64,000 nt of DNA from Rhodoferax sp. BAB1 (GTDB lineage Bacteria; Pseudomonadota; Gammaproteobacteria; Burkholderiales; Burkholderiaceae_C). The notes beneath the pieces are model-generated. The model was not told where the DNA came from. It did no database searches and worked only from the letters and a program-made list of their open reading frames with translations. Below are positions 40,792 through 50,387 of this stretch, in pieces (position 1 is the first letter of the stretch; the number at the start of each line of letters is the position of its first letter). Location: contig NZ_CP054424.1 in NCBI RefSeq assembly GCF_013334205.1, forward strand, positions 702,001-766,000, read 5' to 3'. Made by a program: the position numbers and the translations under genes.

Positions 40792-43377
40792 ATGTTGCAA
40801 GCCTATCGCGCCCACGTCGCTGAACGCGCCGCACTCGGCATCCCCCCGCTGCCGCTGACGGCCAAACAAACCGGCGAGCTGATCGAACTGCTGAAGAACC
40901 CGCCCAAGGGCGAGGAGAGCACCCTGGTCGAGCTGATCACGCACCGCGTGCCGGCCGGCGTGGACGATGCCGCCAAGGTCAAGGCCAGCTACCTGGCCGC
41001 CGTGGCGCACGGCACCGAAAAATGCACGCTGATCTCGCGCGAGAAGGCGACCGAGCTGCTGGGCACCATGCTGGGCGGCTACAACCTGACCCCGCTGATC
41101 GACTTGCTGGACGACGCCCAGGTGGGCAAGGTCGCGGCCGAAGGCCTGAAGAAGACCCTGCTGATGTTCGACCAGTTCCACGACGTCAAGGACAAGGCCG
41201 ACAAGGGCAACGCCTATGCCAAGGCCGTGCTGCAGAGCTGGGCCGATGCCGAGTGGTTCACCAGCCGCCCCGAAGTGCCCAAGAGCATCACGCTGACCGT
41301 GCTCAAGGTGACCGGCGAGACCAACACCGACGACCTGTCGCCCGCGCCCGACGCCTGGAGCCGCCCCGACATCCCGCTGCATGCCCTGGCCATGCTGAAG
41401 AACAAGCGCGACGGCATCACCCCCGAGGAAGACGGCAAGCGCGGCCCGATCAAGTTCATCGAAGACCTGCGCGCCCGCGGCAACCTGGTGGCCTATGTGG
41501 GCGACGTGGTGGGCACGGGTTCTTCCCGCAAGTCCGCCACCAACTCCGTGCTGTGGTTCACCGGCGAGGACATCCCCTTCGTGCCGAACAAGCGCTACGG
41601 CGGCGTCTGCCTGGGCTCCAAGATCGCCCCGATCTTCTACAACACCATGGAAGACGCCGGCGCCCTGCCGATCGAGCTGGACGTGAGCCAGATGAACATG
41701 GGTGACGTGATCGAACTGCGCCCCTATGAAGGCAAGGCCCTCAAGGACGGCAAGGTCATCGCCGAGTTCACGGTCCGCAGCGACGTGCTGTTCGACGAAG
41801 TGCGCGCCGGCGGTCGCATTCCGCTGATCATCGGCCGCGGCCTGACCGGCAAGGCGCGCGAGGCCCTGGGCCTGCCCCCGAGCACACTGTTCCGCCTGCC
41901 GCAAGTGCCCAAGGCCACGGGCAAGGGTTTCACGCTGGCCCAGAAGATGGTCGGTCGCGCCTGCGGTCTGCCCGAAGGCCAGGGTGTGCTGCCTGGCACC
42001 TATTGCGAGCCCAAGATGACCTCGGTCGGCTCACAGGACACCACGGGCACGATGACGCGCGACGAGCTCAAGGACCTGGCCTGCCTGGGCTTCAGCTCCG
42101 ACCTCGTGATGCAGTCCTTCTGCCACACCGCCGCTTACCCCAAGCCGGTGGACGTGAAGATGCACCACGAACTGCCCGAGTTCATGAGCAACCGTGGTGG
42201 CATCTCGCTCAAGCCCGGTGACGGCATCATCCACAGCTGGCTCAACCGCATGCTCTTGCCCGATACCGTGGGCACCGGCGGCGACAGCCACACCCGTTTC
42301 CCTATCGGCATCTCCTTCCCGGCCGGTTCCGGCCTGGTGGCTTTTGCCGCTGCGACCGGTGTCATGCCGCTGGACATGCCCGAGTCGGTGCTGGTGCGTT
42401 TCAAGGGCAAGATGCAGCCCGGCGTCACCCTGCGTGACCTGGTGCACGCCATTCCGCTCTACGGCATCAAGCAGGGCCTGTTGACGGTCGAGAAGAAGGG
42501 CAAGAAGAACGCTTTCTCCGGTCGCATCCTCGAGATCGAGGGCCTGCCCGACCTGAAGGTGGAACAGGCCTTCGAGCTGGCCGATGCCTCGGCCGAGCGT
42601 TCCGCCGCCGGTTGCACGGTGGCGCTGAACAAGGAGCCGATCATCGAGTACATCAACAGCAATATCGTGCTGCTGAAGAACCTGATTGCCAATGGTTACC
42701 ACGATGAGCGCACCATCGCCCGCCGCATCAAGGCCATGGAAGCCTGGCTGGCCAAGCCGGACCTGCTCAAGGCCGACAAGGACGCCGAGTACGCCCATGT
42801 GATCGAGATCGACCTGGCCGAGATCACCGAACCCATCGTCTGCTGCCCCAACGATCCGGACGACGCCAAGACCCTGTCCGACGTGGCCGGCGCCAAGATC
42901 GACGAAGTCTTCATCGGCTCCTGCATGACCAATATCGGCCACTTCCGTGCCGCCTCCAAGCTGCTCGAAGGCAAGCGGGACATCCCGGTCAAGCTGTGGA
43001 TGGCTCCGCCCACCAAGATGGATGCGCAGCAGCTGAACGAAGAGGGGCACTACGCGACCTTTGGTGCCGCCGGTGCCCGCATGGAAATGCCGGGCTGCAG
43101 CCTGTGCATGGGCAACCAGGCGCAGGTGAAGGAGGGCGCGACCGTGATGTCCACCAGCACCCGCAACTTCCCCAACCGCCTGGGCAAGAACACCAATGTG
43201 TACCTGGGCTCGGCCGAACTGGCCGCCATCTGCTCCAAGCTGGGCCGCATCCCGACCAAGGCCGAGTACCAGGCCGATATGGGTGTGCTGTCCGCCAATG
43301 GCGACAAGGTCTACAAGTACCTGAACTTCGACCAGATCGGCGAGTACAAGGACGTGGCCGACAAGGTCACGGCCTGA
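40792..43377 (+). CDS. acnB: aconitate hydratase B
   Basis: AcnB interconverts citrate and isocitrate with a [4Fe-4S] cluster. The 861-residue product has the AcnB-specific N-terminal HEAT-like domain (~1-160), the swivel domain placed before the core ([17 protein letters not shown]), and cluster cysteines in [12 protein letters not shown] and [10 protein letters not shown]. An AAGGAG site precedes ATG 40792. The gene is followed by a strong intrinsic terminator. Confidence 0.98.
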   Translation: MLQAYRAHVAERAALGIPPLPLTAKQTGELIELLKNPPKGEESTLVELITHRVPAGVDDAAKVKASYLAAVAHGTEKCTLISREKATELLGTMLGGYNLTPLIDLLDDAQVGKVAAEGLKKTLLMFDQFHDVKDKADKGNAYAKAVLQSWADAEWFTSRPEVPKSITLTVLKVTGETNTDDLSPAPDAWSRPDIPLHALAMLKNKRDGITPEEDGKRGPIKFIEDLRARGNLVAYVGDVVGTGSSRKSATNSVLWFTGEDIPFVPNKRYGGVCLGSKIAPIFYNTMEDAGALPIELDVSQMNMGDVIELRPYEGKALKDGKVIAEFTVRSDVLFDEVRAGGRIPLIIGRGLTGKAREALGLPPSTLFRLPQVPKATGKGFTLAQKMVGRACGLPEGQGVLPGTYCEPKMTSVGSQDTTGTMTRDELKDLACLGFSSDLVMQSFCHTAAYPKPVDVKMHHELPEFMSNRGGISLKPGDGIIHSWLNRMLLPDTVGTGGDSHTRFPIGISFPAGSGLVAFAAATGVMPLDMPESVLVRFKGKMQPGVTLRDLVHAIPLYGIKQGLLTVEKKGKKNAFSGRILEIEGLPDLKVEQAFELADASAERSAAGCTVALNKEPIIEYINSNIVLLKNLIANGYHDERTIARRIKAMEAWLAKPDLLKADKDAEYAHVIEIDLAEITEPIVCCPNDPDDAKTLSDVAGAKIDEVFIGSCMTNIGHFRAASKLLEGKRDIPVKLWMAPPTKMDAQQLNEEGHYATFGAAGARMEMPGCSLCMGNQAQVKEGATVMSTSTRNFPNRLGKNTNVYLGSAELAAICSKLGRIPTKAEYQADMGVLSANGDKVYKYLNFDQIGEYKDVADKVTA

Positions 43378-43400
43378 TCCACGCGGCCTGCTGATCCGAG

Positions 43401-43430
43401 GCCCTGCGGCGTGAGCCGCAGGGCTTTTTT
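43401..43430 (+). terminator. intrinsic terminator after acnB
   Basis: A perfect 10-bp stem GCCCTGCGGC (43401-43410) / GCCGCAGGGC (43415-43424) with a GTGA tetraloop is followed by six T. It lies 24 bases after the acnB stop. Confidence 0.95.
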
Positions 43431-43455
43431 CATGAGTCCGCCGATAATTTCGGCC

Positions 43456-43824
43456 ATGAACACCCTCCAGAACCTACCTTTTCCGCTGCAGACTGTGCTG
43501 CTGCTGATCGGCAGCAATGTCTTCATGACCTTTGCCTGGTACGGCCACCTGAAGAACCTGGCCACCGCACCCTGGTACTGGGCCGCCCTGGCCAGCTGGG
43601 GCATTGCCCTGTTCGAGTACCTGCTGCAGGTGCCGGCCAACCGCATCGGCTTCCAGCAGGCCGGCTTCACGGTGGCCCAGCTCAAGATCGTGCAGGAGGT
43701 CATCACGCTCAGCGTCTTCGTGCCTTTTGCCATGCTCTATCTGAAGGAGCCGTTCAAGCTGGACTACCTCTGGGCGGCGCTTTGCATGGTCGGGGCGGTG
43801 TATTTCATCTTCCGCAGCGCATGA
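43456..43824 (+). CDS. DMT family / DUF486 membrane protein
   Basis: A 122-residue protein with four hydrophobic helices (~8-27, 36-54, 70-94, 99-119), matching the DUF486/DMT superfamily of small drug/metabolite-transporter-like proteins: LLLIGSNVFMTFAWYGHLK, FEYLLQVPANRIG and KLDYLWAALCMVGAVYFIF. The transported substance, if any, is unknown. ATG 43456 is chosen because the frame upstream of it falls in the acnB terminator. Confidence 0.85.
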   Translation: MNTLQNLPFPLQTVLLLIGSNVFMTFAWYGHLKNLATAPWYWAALASWGIALFEYLLQVPANRIGFQQAGFTVAQLKIVQEVITLSVFVPFAMLYLKEPFKLDYLWAALCMVGAVYFIFRSA

Positions 43825-43900
43825 GGCGCTGAGTGGTGGGGCCCCGGTTAAACTCCACGCCATTCCAGTCCAACGACCGAACCAGAATCAGGAGTGCCCC

Positions 43901-44548
43901 ATGCTGTTTGGAAAACTGATGCCGCGCGACGGCAATTTCTTCGAGATGTTCAACCAGCATGCCGATCGCATCGTGGAGGCGGCGCGCGCCTTCTCCCAGC
44001 TGGTGGCCCATTACGGCGATACCAATCTTCGCGAGCAGTACAACCGTGATGTGGACAGTGCGGAGCAGGCCGCAGACCGCATCACGCATGAGGTCAACAA
44101 GTCGCTGCACAAGACCTTCATCACCCCGATCGACCGCGAGCAGATCCACTCGCTGATCAACACCATGGACGACGTGGCCGACCTGATCCAGGATGCGGCC
44201 GAGACCATGGCGCTGTACGACGTACGTCACATGACCGAAGAGATCGTGCGCCTGACCGAGCTCAGCGTGAAATGCTGTGAACGCGTGAAGGATGCGGTCT
44301 ACCTGCTGAGCAATATCGGCGATGCCAGGACCGCCGAGGCCGCGCTCAAGACCTGCGAGGAGATCGATCGCCTGGAGTCCGATGCCGATCGCGTGATGCG
44401 CAATGCCATGAGCAAGCTGTTCCGCGAGGAGCCCGATGTGCGCGAGGTCATCAAGCTCAAGGCCATCTACGAACTGCTGGAAACCGTGACCGACAAGTGC
44501 GAGGACGTGGCCAACCTGATCGAGGGCATCGTCCTCGAAAACGCCTGA
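43901..44548 (+). CDS. DUF47 / PhoU-like phosphate transport regulator
   Basis: A 215-residue all-helical protein of the DUF47 (PhoU-like) family: FFEMFNQHADRIVEAARAFSQ, EHADRITHE-like EQAADRITHEVNKSL and LEDVADLIQDAAETMAL-like segments. In many bacteria DUF47 genes sit next to Pit phosphate transporters and modulate them. Here the pit gene starts 14 bases after the stop, so the two are almost certainly one operon. A CAGGAG site precedes the ATG. Confidence 0.93.
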   Translation: MLFGKLMPRDGNFFEMFNQHADRIVEAARAFSQLVAHYGDTNLREQYNRDVDSAEQAADRITHEVNKSLHKTFITPIDREQIHSLINTMDDVADLIQDAAETMALYDVRHMTEEIVRLTELSVKCCERVKDAVYLLSNIGDARTAEAALKTCEEIDRLESDADRVMRNAMSKLFREEPDVREVIKLKAIYELLETVTDKCEDVANLIEGIVLENA

Positions 44549-44562
44549 GCGCCTGTCCTTCC

Positions 44563-45576
44563 ATGGAAAACATTCCGCAAACCGCCCTCTGGGTGATCAT
44601 CATGCTGGTGGTCCTGGCATTGGCCTTCGACTTCATGAACGGGTTTCATGATGCGGCCAACTCCATCGCCACGGTCGTGTCCACTGGCGTGCTGCGACCC
44701 GGCCAGGCCGTGCTGTTCGCTGCCTTCTTCAACTTCGTCGCCATTTTCGTCTTCCACCTCAGTGTCGCGACCACGGTGGGCAAGGGCATCGTGCAGCCGG
44801 GGGTGGTCGACACCCACGTGGTGTTCGGCGCGCTGATCGGCGCCATCACCTGGAACCTGATCACCTGGTACTACGGCATTCCCAGCAGCTCCTCGCATGC
44901 CCTGATCGGCGGCATCGTGGGCGCGGTGATCGGCAAGGCGGGCACGGACGCGCTGCTGTCGGCCGGCATCATCAAGACGCTGGTGTTCATCTTCGTGTCG
45001 CCCATGCTGGGTTTCCTGCTGGGCTCGCTGATGATGCTGGCGGTTGCCTGGCTGTTTCGTCGCACCACCCCTTCGCGGGTGGACGGCTGGTTCCGCCGCC
45101 TGCAACTGGTGTCGGCCGGTGCCTACAGCCTGGGCCACGGCGGCAACGACGCGCAGAAGACCATCGGCATCATCTGGATGCTGCTGGTCGCCACGGGTTA
45201 CATGACCTCCACCGACACCGCGCCGCCAGGTTGGGTGGTGGTGAGCTGCTATCTGGCCATCGGCCTGGGCACCATGTTCGGTGGCTGGCGCATCGTCAAG
45301 ACCATGGGCCAGAAGATCACCAAGCTCAAGCCGGTCGGCGGTTTCTGTGCCGAGACGGGTGGCGCCATCACCCTGTTCCTGGCCACGACGATGGGTATCC
45401 CGGTGTCGACCACTCACACCATCACCGGTGCCATCGTCGGCGTGGGCTCGGCCCGCCGTGCCAGCGCGGTGCGCTGGGGGGTGGCCGGCAACATCGTCTG
45501 GGCCTGGATCTTCACGATCCCGGCCAGTGCCTTTGTTGCCATCGTGGCCTACTGGATCAGTCTCGGACTGTTCTGA
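44563..45576 (+). CDS. pit: low-affinity inorganic phosphate transporter (PiT family)
   Basis: Pit imports metal-phosphate with protons. The 337-residue product has the duplicated PiT signatures FDFMNGFHDAANSIATVVSTG (~23-43) and SLGHGGNDAQKTIGII (~188-203), with about ten hydrophobic helices. ATG 44563 (MENIPQTALWVIIM) gives a membrane segment at the N-terminus; upstream codons overlap the DUF47 gene. Confidence 0.96.
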   Translation: MENIPQTALWVIIMLVVLALAFDFMNGFHDAANSIATVVSTGVLRPGQAVLFAAFFNFVAIFVFHLSVATTVGKGIVQPGVVDTHVVFGALIGAITWNLITWYYGIPSSSSHALIGGIVGAVIGKAGTDALLSAGIIKTLVFIFVSPMLGFLLGSLMMLAVAWLFRRTTPSRVDGWFRRLQLVSAGAYSLGHGGNDAQKTIGIIWMLLVATGYMTSTDTAPPGWVVVSCYLAIGLGTMFGGWRIVKTMGQKITKLKPVGGFCAETGGAITLFLATTMGIPVSTTHTITGAIVGVGSARRASAVRWGVAGNIVWAWIFTIPASAFVAIVAYWISLGLF

Positions 45577-45594
45577 TTCGAGGCTCCGGGGCGA

Positions 45595-45672
45595 AGGGTT
45601 TGATGCGGTGAACGCCGTGGAACCGGCTCGGCCGGGGTCCCCTTGAGGGGAAGCGGCGTCAGCCGCTCAGGG
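45595..45672. repeat. palindromic intergenic repeat between pit and the TM2-like gene
   Basis: The 101-base gap between two convergent genes holds CCCCTTGAGGGG (45639-45650) and GCGGCGTCAGCCGC (45653-45666), two adjacent inverted repeats. The arrangement resembles short intergenic palindromic repeats scattered through Comamonadaceae genomes. It may also stop transcription from both sides, though no T run is present. Confidence 0.5.
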
Positions 45673-45677
45673 GTGCA

Positions 45678-46127
45678 TCACTGACTTATCTTGCGTGCTT
45701 CCTCGACCTGGTACTCGAAATAACGCTGGAAGCTGAAGGCGATGCTGGACATCAGCACCGTGGTGCCCATCAACAGGGCGCAGACCACCGCACCGATGGT
45801 CAGCCAGCCGGTCCGGCCCGCGGGCGCGTCGCCGGGAGCCTGCGGGTTGTAGCGGGCGTTCCACTTGTCGGGGGTCATCAGGCCGTAGACGATGGCATTG
45901 AGGGCGCAGGCGGCGATGGTGAAGCCCAGCAGCGGGATCAGCATCCAGCTCCAGGGGTCGTCCAGCCCGTACGCCAGCACGCGTTCGATGCCATACAGGC
46001 CCAGTGCGGTCGGGATGGGCAGCAGCCAGCCGATCAGGTCGTAAAAACCGCGCAGGTAGAAGCGGTGCAGGCCCAGGGGGCCGGCCAGAAGGGTCAGCCA
46101 GGTGGCCAGGGTCTTGTTTTTCAGCAT
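45678..46127 (-). CDS. TM2-domain-like membrane protein
   Basis: A 149-residue protein with four hydrophobic stretches. The N-terminal [21 protein letters not shown] resembles the TM2 domain, where a G-x-HRFYL turn joins two helices; a further pair lies at ~61-80 and ~109-130. Function is unknown. The gene is convergent with pit and divergent from rpsP. Confidence 0.75.
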   Translation of the reverse strand: MLKNKTLATWLTLLAGPLGLHRFYLRGFYDLIGWLLPIPTALGLYGIERVLAYGLDDPWSWMLIPLLGFTIAACALNAIVYGLMTPDKWNARYNPQAPGDAPAGRTGWLTIGAVVCALLMGTTVLMSSIAFSFQRYFEYQVEEARKISQ

Positions 46128-46202
46128 GCGCTTATTGTGCCGGGAACGGGGCGGTTTGCGTGCCGGGCCACAGATCCCGGGGACGGGCGGAGCGGGGCAG
46201 GC

Positions 46203-46208
46203 TATAAT
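46203..46208 (+). promoter_or_regulatory. rpsP: rpsP promoter -10 element
   Basis: TATAAT (46203-46208) is a perfect -10 element, with GCAGGCT right after the predicted start; no strong -35 is seen. The leader to rpsP is about 105-112 nt. The same CTATAATnGCAGGCT core recurs before rplS. Confidence 0.65.
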
Positions 46209-46320
46209 CGCAGGCTCTTCGGTGTGTCGCTGGCTTGGTGGTCAGTCGCGTGTCTCAAACACTGGAGGAATCGTGGTCTGCTGCTTATCTAGGCAGGCTG
46301 CACCATCCAAAGGACAAATC

Positions 46321-46572
46321 ATGGTCGTGATCCGACTCTCCCGCGGCGGCGCCAAGGCCCGTCCGTTTTTCAATATCGTCGTCGCCGACAAGCGTACCCG
46401 TCGTGACGGCCGCTTCATCGAGCGCATCGGTTTCTACAACCCGATCGCCACCGCCAGCGAGGAAAGCATCCGTATTGCCCAGGACCGCCTGAGCTACTGG
46501 CTGGGCGTCGGTGCCCAGGCTTCTCCCACCGTGGAGCGCCTGATCAATCAGGCGGCCAAGAAGGCTGCCTAA
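46321..46572 (+). CDS. rpsP: 30S ribosomal protein S16
   Basis: Ribosomal protein S16, 83 residues, with the family start [20 protein letters not shown] and [22 protein letters not shown] lies upstream of ATG 46321. First gene of the rpsP-rimM-trmD-rplS set found in most bacteria. Confidence 0.99.
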   Translation: MVVIRLSRGGAKARPFFNIVVADKRTRRDGRFIERIGFYNPIATASEESIRIAQDRLSYWLGVGAQASPTVERLINQAAKKAA

Positions 46573-46583
46573 AACTTCGTTCC

Positions 46584-47147
46584 ATGGCGCTCGAACTCGA
46601 AGCCGCTGAACTGCCAGCGGACGCCATCGAAGTCGGGCGCATCCTTGATGCCTGGGGCATCAAGGGCTGGTTCAAGGTCCTGCCCTACAGCGCCTCCCCG
46701 GAGGCGCTGTTTTCTTCCCGGCGCTGGTTTCTGCTGCCGTCCGAGCGAGGTGCCAAGACCTTCACCGGACCGGTCAAGCTGGCCATCCAGGAAGCAAAAG
46801 AACATTCGGACTCGGTGGTCGCCACTTCACCTCAGGTGCCCGACCGCGATAGCGCCGAAGCATTGCGCGGTGCCCGCATCTTTGTGGCCCGCTCCAGCTT
46901 TCCCACGCCCGATGCGGACGAGTACTACTGGGTCGACCTGATCGGCCTGGACGTGGTCAACCGGGAAGAGGTGCCTCTGGGGACGGTGCAGGAGCTGCTG
47001 TCCACTGGTCCGCAGACCGTGCTGGTCATCGCCCATGAGCAGGACGGCAAACCTGCCGAGCGCATGATTCCTTTTGTGGCCTCATATGTCGACGAGGTGG
47101 ACCTGAAGGCGCGCCGTATTCGCGTCGACTGGCAGCCAGACTATTAA
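46584..47147 (+). CDS. rimM: 16S rRNA processing protein RimM
   Basis: RimM helps mature the 30S head and interacts with S19. The 187-residue product has the N-terminal RimM barrel (IEVGRILDAWGIKGWFKVLPYS) and the C-terminal PRC barrel (EYYWVDLIGLDVVNREE; ERMIPFVASYVDEVD). It starts 11 bases after rpsP and is followed by a palindromic repeat before trmD. Confidence 0.97.
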   Translation: MALELEAAELPADAIEVGRILDAWGIKGWFKVLPYSASPEALFSSRRWFLLPSERGAKTFTGPVKLAIQEAKEHSDSVVATSPQVPDRDSAEALRGARIFVARSSFPTPDADEYYWVDLIGLDVVNREEVPLGTVQELLSTGPQTVLVIAHEQDGKPAERMIPFVASYVDEVDLKARRIRVDWQPDY

Positions 47148-47149
47148 TG

Positions 47150-47232
47150 GCCCCCACGCTTGTCACTGCGTGTACTGCGCTGCCCCCTGAGGGGGCCGTA
47201 GTCGCCTTGGGGCGGCCCGGCGGCGACTGAGC
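47150..47232. repeat. palindromic intergenic repeat between rimM and trmD
   Basis: The rimM-trmD gap of 99 bases contains GCCCCCTGAGGGGGC (47182-47196), a perfect 6-bp stem with TGA loop, flanked by a CCCCCACGCTTGTCACTGCG segment. It resembles repeats I know from Comamonadaceae intergenic regions. Its presence inside the normally compact rimM-trmD gap is unusual. Confidence 0.5.
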
Positions 47233-47246
47233 GCGAGGATCAGCCC

Positions 47247-48005
47247 ATGCGCTTCGACGTTCTCACCCTGTTTCCCGAGCTGTTTGCACCGCTGCTGAGC
47301 AGCGGCATCACGCGCCGTGCCTACGAATCCGGACAGGTCGAGGTGCAACTGCACAACCCGCGCGACCATGCGGAGGGCAACTATCGACGGGTCGACGACC
47401 GGCCCTTCGGCGGCGGCCCCGGCATGCTGATGATGGCCGAGCCGCTGGCGCGTTGCCTGCAGCAGGCCCAGGCGCAGCGCCAGTCCCCCGGGCCGGTCCT
47501 GCTGTTTTCCCCCCTGGGCCAGCCCCTGAACCACCGCATGGTCGAACGCTGGGCCGCCAGCGAGGGCGCGGTACTCGTCTGTGGCCGCTACGAGGGCATC
47601 GACCAGCGTTTCATCGACGCCCACGTGGATGAGCAGATCAGCCTGGGGGATTTTGTGCTTTCGGGTGGCGAGATCGCCGCCATGGCCCTGCTGGACGCCG
47701 TGGCCCGCCTGCAGCCCGGTGTGCTGGGCGATGCCGACAGCCATGCCCTGGACAGCTTCAACCCGGCCCTGGACGGCCTGCTGGACAACCCGCACTACAC
47801 CCGACCCGAGTCCTGGGAAGGGCGGGCCGTGCCCGACGTGCTCCTCTCCGGCCATCATGGCCAGATCGAGCGCTGGCGCCGCGAGCAGCGGCTGGCGCTG
47901 ACGCAGCGGCTGCGGCCGGAGCTGATCACGCAGGCGCGGGTGGCCGGCCGTCTGAGCCGCCTGGACGAGGCCTTCCTGGCCGGGCTCCCCCGCCCGGGGG
48001 CCTGA
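47247..48005 (+). CDS. trmD: tRNA (guanine-N1-)-methyltransferase
   Basis: TrmD methylates G37 of tRNAs reading CNN codons, preventing frameshifts. The 252-residue SPOUT protein has the knotted SAM site in [16 protein letters not shown] and [12 protein letters not shown], and starts [13 protein letters not shown]. The upstream gap contains a palindromic repeat. The rplS promoter begins a few bases after its stop. Confidence 0.98.
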   Translation: MRFDVLTLFPELFAPLLSSGITRRAYESGQVEVQLHNPRDHAEGNYRRVDDRPFGGGPGMLMMAEPLARCLQQAQAQRQSPGPVLLFSPLGQPLNHRMVERWAASEGAVLVCGRYEGIDQRFIDAHVDEQISLGDFVLSGGEIAAMALLDAVARLQPGVLGDADSHALDSFNPALDGLLDNPHYTRPESWEGRAVPDVLLSGHHGQIERWRREQRLALTQRLRPELITQARVAGRLSRLDEAFLAGLPRPGA

Positions 48006-48021
48006 GGCAGGCGCTTCCTGC

Positions 48022-48027
48022 TATAAT
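48022..48027 (+). promoter_or_regulatory. rplS: rplS promoter -10 element
   Basis: TATAAT (48022-48027), followed by GCAGGCT, gives rplS its own promoter and a leader of about 105-111 nt. The core and several leader blocks match those upstream of rpsP. Confidence 0.65.
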
Positions 48028-48138
48028 TGCAGGCTTTCCGATCCTCTGGCCGGCTGCTGGCTCCATGGTGGAGTTGGCATGGCGCATCAAGCCGATGCGC
48101 TCGAAACACTAGCGCGGACAAGATCCTTAGAGGTAAAC

Positions 48139-48516
48139 ATGAACCTGATCCAGACCCTCGAACAAGAGGAAATCGCCCGCCTGGGCAAGAAGATCCCTGA
48201 ATTCGCCCCCGGTGACACCGTCATCGTGAGCGTCAACGTGGTCGAAGGCACCCGCAAGCGCGTGCAGGCCTACGAAGGCGTGGTGATCGCCAAGCGCAAC
48301 CGTGGCCTCAACAGCGGCTTCACCGTGCGCAAGATCTCCAGCGGCGAAGGCGTGGAGCGTACCTTCCAGACCTACAGCCCGCTGATCGCCAGCATCGAAG
48401 TCAAGCGTCGCGGTGACGTGCGCCGTGCCAAGCTGTATTACCTGCGCGACCGCAGCGGCAAGTCGGCCCGTATCAAGGAAAAGCTGGTCAGCAAGGCTGT
48501 TGCCGCCGCCGAGTAA
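48139..48516 (+). CDS. rplS: 50S ribosomal protein L19
   Basis: L19 sits at the interface of the 30S and 50S subunits. The 125-residue product starts [20 protein letters not shown] and contains [20 protein letters not shown] and [20 protein letters not shown]. The frame is open 20 codons further up, but AGAGGT before ATG 48139 and family length fix this start. Confidence 0.98.
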   Translation: MNLIQTLEQEEIARLGKKIPEFAPGDTVIVSVNVVEGTRKRVQAYEGVVIAKRNRGLNSGFTVRKISSGEGVERTFQTYSPLIASIEVKRRGDVRRAKLYYLRDRSGKSARIKEKLVSKAVAAAE

Positions 48517-48538
48517 ATCGCCGGGCCACTGCCTGCAC

Positions 48539-48580
48539 AAGCCGCCCTCGCGTGTACGCCCGGGCGGCTTTCCTGTTTTT
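48539..48580 (+). terminator. intrinsic terminator after rplS
   Basis: AAGCCGCCC (48539-48547) pairs with GGGCGGCTT (48562-48570), a 9-bp stem with a 14-base loop, followed by TCCTGTTTTT. It ends the rpsP-rplS set. Confidence 0.75.
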
Positions 48581-48660
48581 GTCTTCGGCCCGCTGCGCGA
48601 AGTGAGCCTGCGACGCAACCCGTAAAAGGCGGGTTGTGACCTTCATCAGATACTTGTAGC

Positions 48661-49362
48661 GTGTCTTCCGCCGACCACATCACCCCCCTGTCCAAGCTGC
48701 CCAACTTCGACCCCCGCGCCGTACCGGTGATCGGGGTCGACGCGCATCTGCCGGCGGTGCCGGCCGAGCGTCTGCAAGCGGGGGCGCTGCGCCAGCGCTT
48801 TGAAAGCCCGCCAGCCTGGGAGCCCGAGGTGCGGGCTGAACCGCGCTTCACGCTGCGCCAGCCGGCCCAGGCCGCCGTCCTGCTGCCCCTGGTGGCCCGT
48901 GCCGAGCCCACCCTGCTGCTGACCCTGCGCACCAGCCACCTGGCCCACCATTCCGGGCAGATCGCCTTTCCCGGCGGCAAGGTCGATCCGACCGATGCCG
49001 ATGTGGTGGATGCCGCGCTGCGCGAGGCCGAGGAGGAGGTGGGGCTGGCGCGTGACTTCGTCCAGGTGCTGGGCACGCTGCCCATCTACACCACCGGAAC
49101 GGCTTTTATCATCACCCCGGTCGTGGCCCTGGTGCGGCCGGGTTTCACGCTCACGCCCAACGCGGGCGAGGTGGCCGATGTGTTCGAGGTGCCGCTGTCC
49201 TTCCTGCTCGATCCGGCCAACCACCGGCGCCACGCCTTCGAGTTCGAGGGGGTGCGGCGCGAATGGTTTTCCATGCCCTGGCAGGATGCCGGCACCGAAC
49301 GCTATATCTGGGGCGCGACGGCCGGCATGTTGCGGAATTTTTACCGCTTCATGGCAGCCTGA
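48661..49362 (+). CDS. Nudix hydrolase, probable CoA pyrophosphatase
   Basis: A 233-residue Nudix protein with the box GGKVDPTDADVV followed by ALREAEEEVGL at about residues 104-126, of the NudL/CoAse type that splits CoA or similar nucleotide pyrophosphates. It also has the FPGGK lead typical of that group. The start is GTG 48661, with no earlier ATG in frame; the ribosome site is weak. Substrate assignment is by family resemblance only. Confidence 0.85.
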   Translation: MSSADHITPLSKLPNFDPRAVPVIGVDAHLPAVPAERLQAGALRQRFESPPAWEPEVRAEPRFTLRQPAQAAVLLPLVARAEPTLLLTLRTSHLAHHSGQIAFPGGKVDPTDADVVDAALREAEEEVGLARDFVQVLGTLPIYTTGTAFIITPVVALVRPGFTLTPNAGEVADVFEVPLSFLLDPANHRRHAFEFEGVRREWFSMPWQDAGTERYIWGATAGMLRNFYRFMAA

Positions 49363-49409
49363 ACACCTGCCGGGGCCCTTGCTTCGGCGCCCGTCGTTAT
49401 GATCAGGGC

Positions 49410-50381
49410 ATGAGTTTCTTCTCCCTCCTGCTGGCCTTGCTGATCGAACAGGCGCGTCCGCTGGCCCGCGGCAACCCGGTGCACGCGGGCATGCGCAGCT
49501 GGCTGCGCAGGGTGGTGCGCAAGATTGACGCCGGTGAGCCGACGCATGGCTGGCTGGCCTGGAGTTTTGCGGTGCTCCTGCCCAGCGGGATCACGGTGCT
49601 GGTCTACTGGCTGCTGTGCGAATTCGTCGGCTGGCCGGTGGCCATGCTGTGGAGCGTGGCCGTGCTGTACGCCACCCTGGGCTTTCGCCAGTTCAGCCAC
49701 CACTTCACCGGCATACGCGATGCGCTGGAGGCCGGCCAGGAGGAAGAAGCCCGCCGTCTGCTCGCCGAGTGGCGGCAGATTGATGCCAGCGAACTGCCCC
49801 AGCGGGAGATCCTGCGCCATGCCATCGAGTTCTCCGTGCTGGCTGCGCACCGCCATGTCTTTGGTGTGCTGAGCTGGTACATCGTGCTGGCGGCCCTGGG
49901 CCTGGGGCCGGCGGGGGCCGTGCTCTATCGCCTGTCAGAGTTCGTCACACGCTACTGGCCGCACGTCTCGCGGCGCCAGGCCCCCACGGTCAGCGCAGCG
50001 GCCTGTGCCGCCGCCGCGCGCGCCTGGTGGTGGGTGGACTGGCTGCCCGCGCGCATCACCGCGCTGGGTTTTGCCGTGGTAGGCAGTTTCGAGGATGCGG
50101 TCGATAACTGGCGCCGTTACGAATCCCTGTCCGGAAGCGAAGGTCCGGGGAGCAACGACGGCCTGATCGTGGCGGCCACGGCCGGCGCCATCAACGTGCG
50201 CCTGGGCACCCCGGCCATGGCCCAGGGCGAGACCCAGGCCCAGGCCGACATGCCGGCCGCCTCGGCCCGACACGAACCGCAACTCGCCCACCTGCGTAGC
50301 ATCGTGGGCCTGGTCTGGCGTTCGGTCGTGTTGTGGATGCTGCTGCTGGCGCTGCTCACCCTGGCGCGCCTGATCGGCTAG
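49410..50381 (+). CDS. CobD/CbiB family membrane protein
   Basis: A 323-residue inner-membrane protein with hydrophobic segments near 1-20, 49-85, 145-175 and 298-320. The TLGFRQFSHHFTGIRDALEAG loop and YWPHVSRRQ..WWWVDWLPARITALGFAVVGSFEDAV region match the CobD/CbiB-related family. True CobD makes adenosylcobinamide phosphate, but no cobalamin genes lie nearby, so its role here may differ (AmpE-like proteins have the same fold). It faces rsgA. Confidence 0.78.
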   Translation: MSFFSLLLALLIEQARPLARGNPVHAGMRSWLRRVVRKIDAGEPTHGWLAWSFAVLLPSGITVLVYWLLCEFVGWPVAMLWSVAVLYATLGFRQFSHHFTGIRDALEAGQEEEARRLLAEWRQIDASELPQREILRHAIEFSVLAAHRHVFGVLSWYIVLAALGLGPAGAVLYRLSEFVTRYWPHVSRRQAPTVSAAACAAAARAWWWVDWLPARITALGFAVVGSFEDAVDNWRRYESLSGSEGPGSNDGLIVAATAGAINVRLGTPAMAQGETQAQADMPAASARHEPQLAHLRSIVGLVWRSVVLWMLLLALLTLARLIG

Positions 50382-50387
50382 GCTGAT

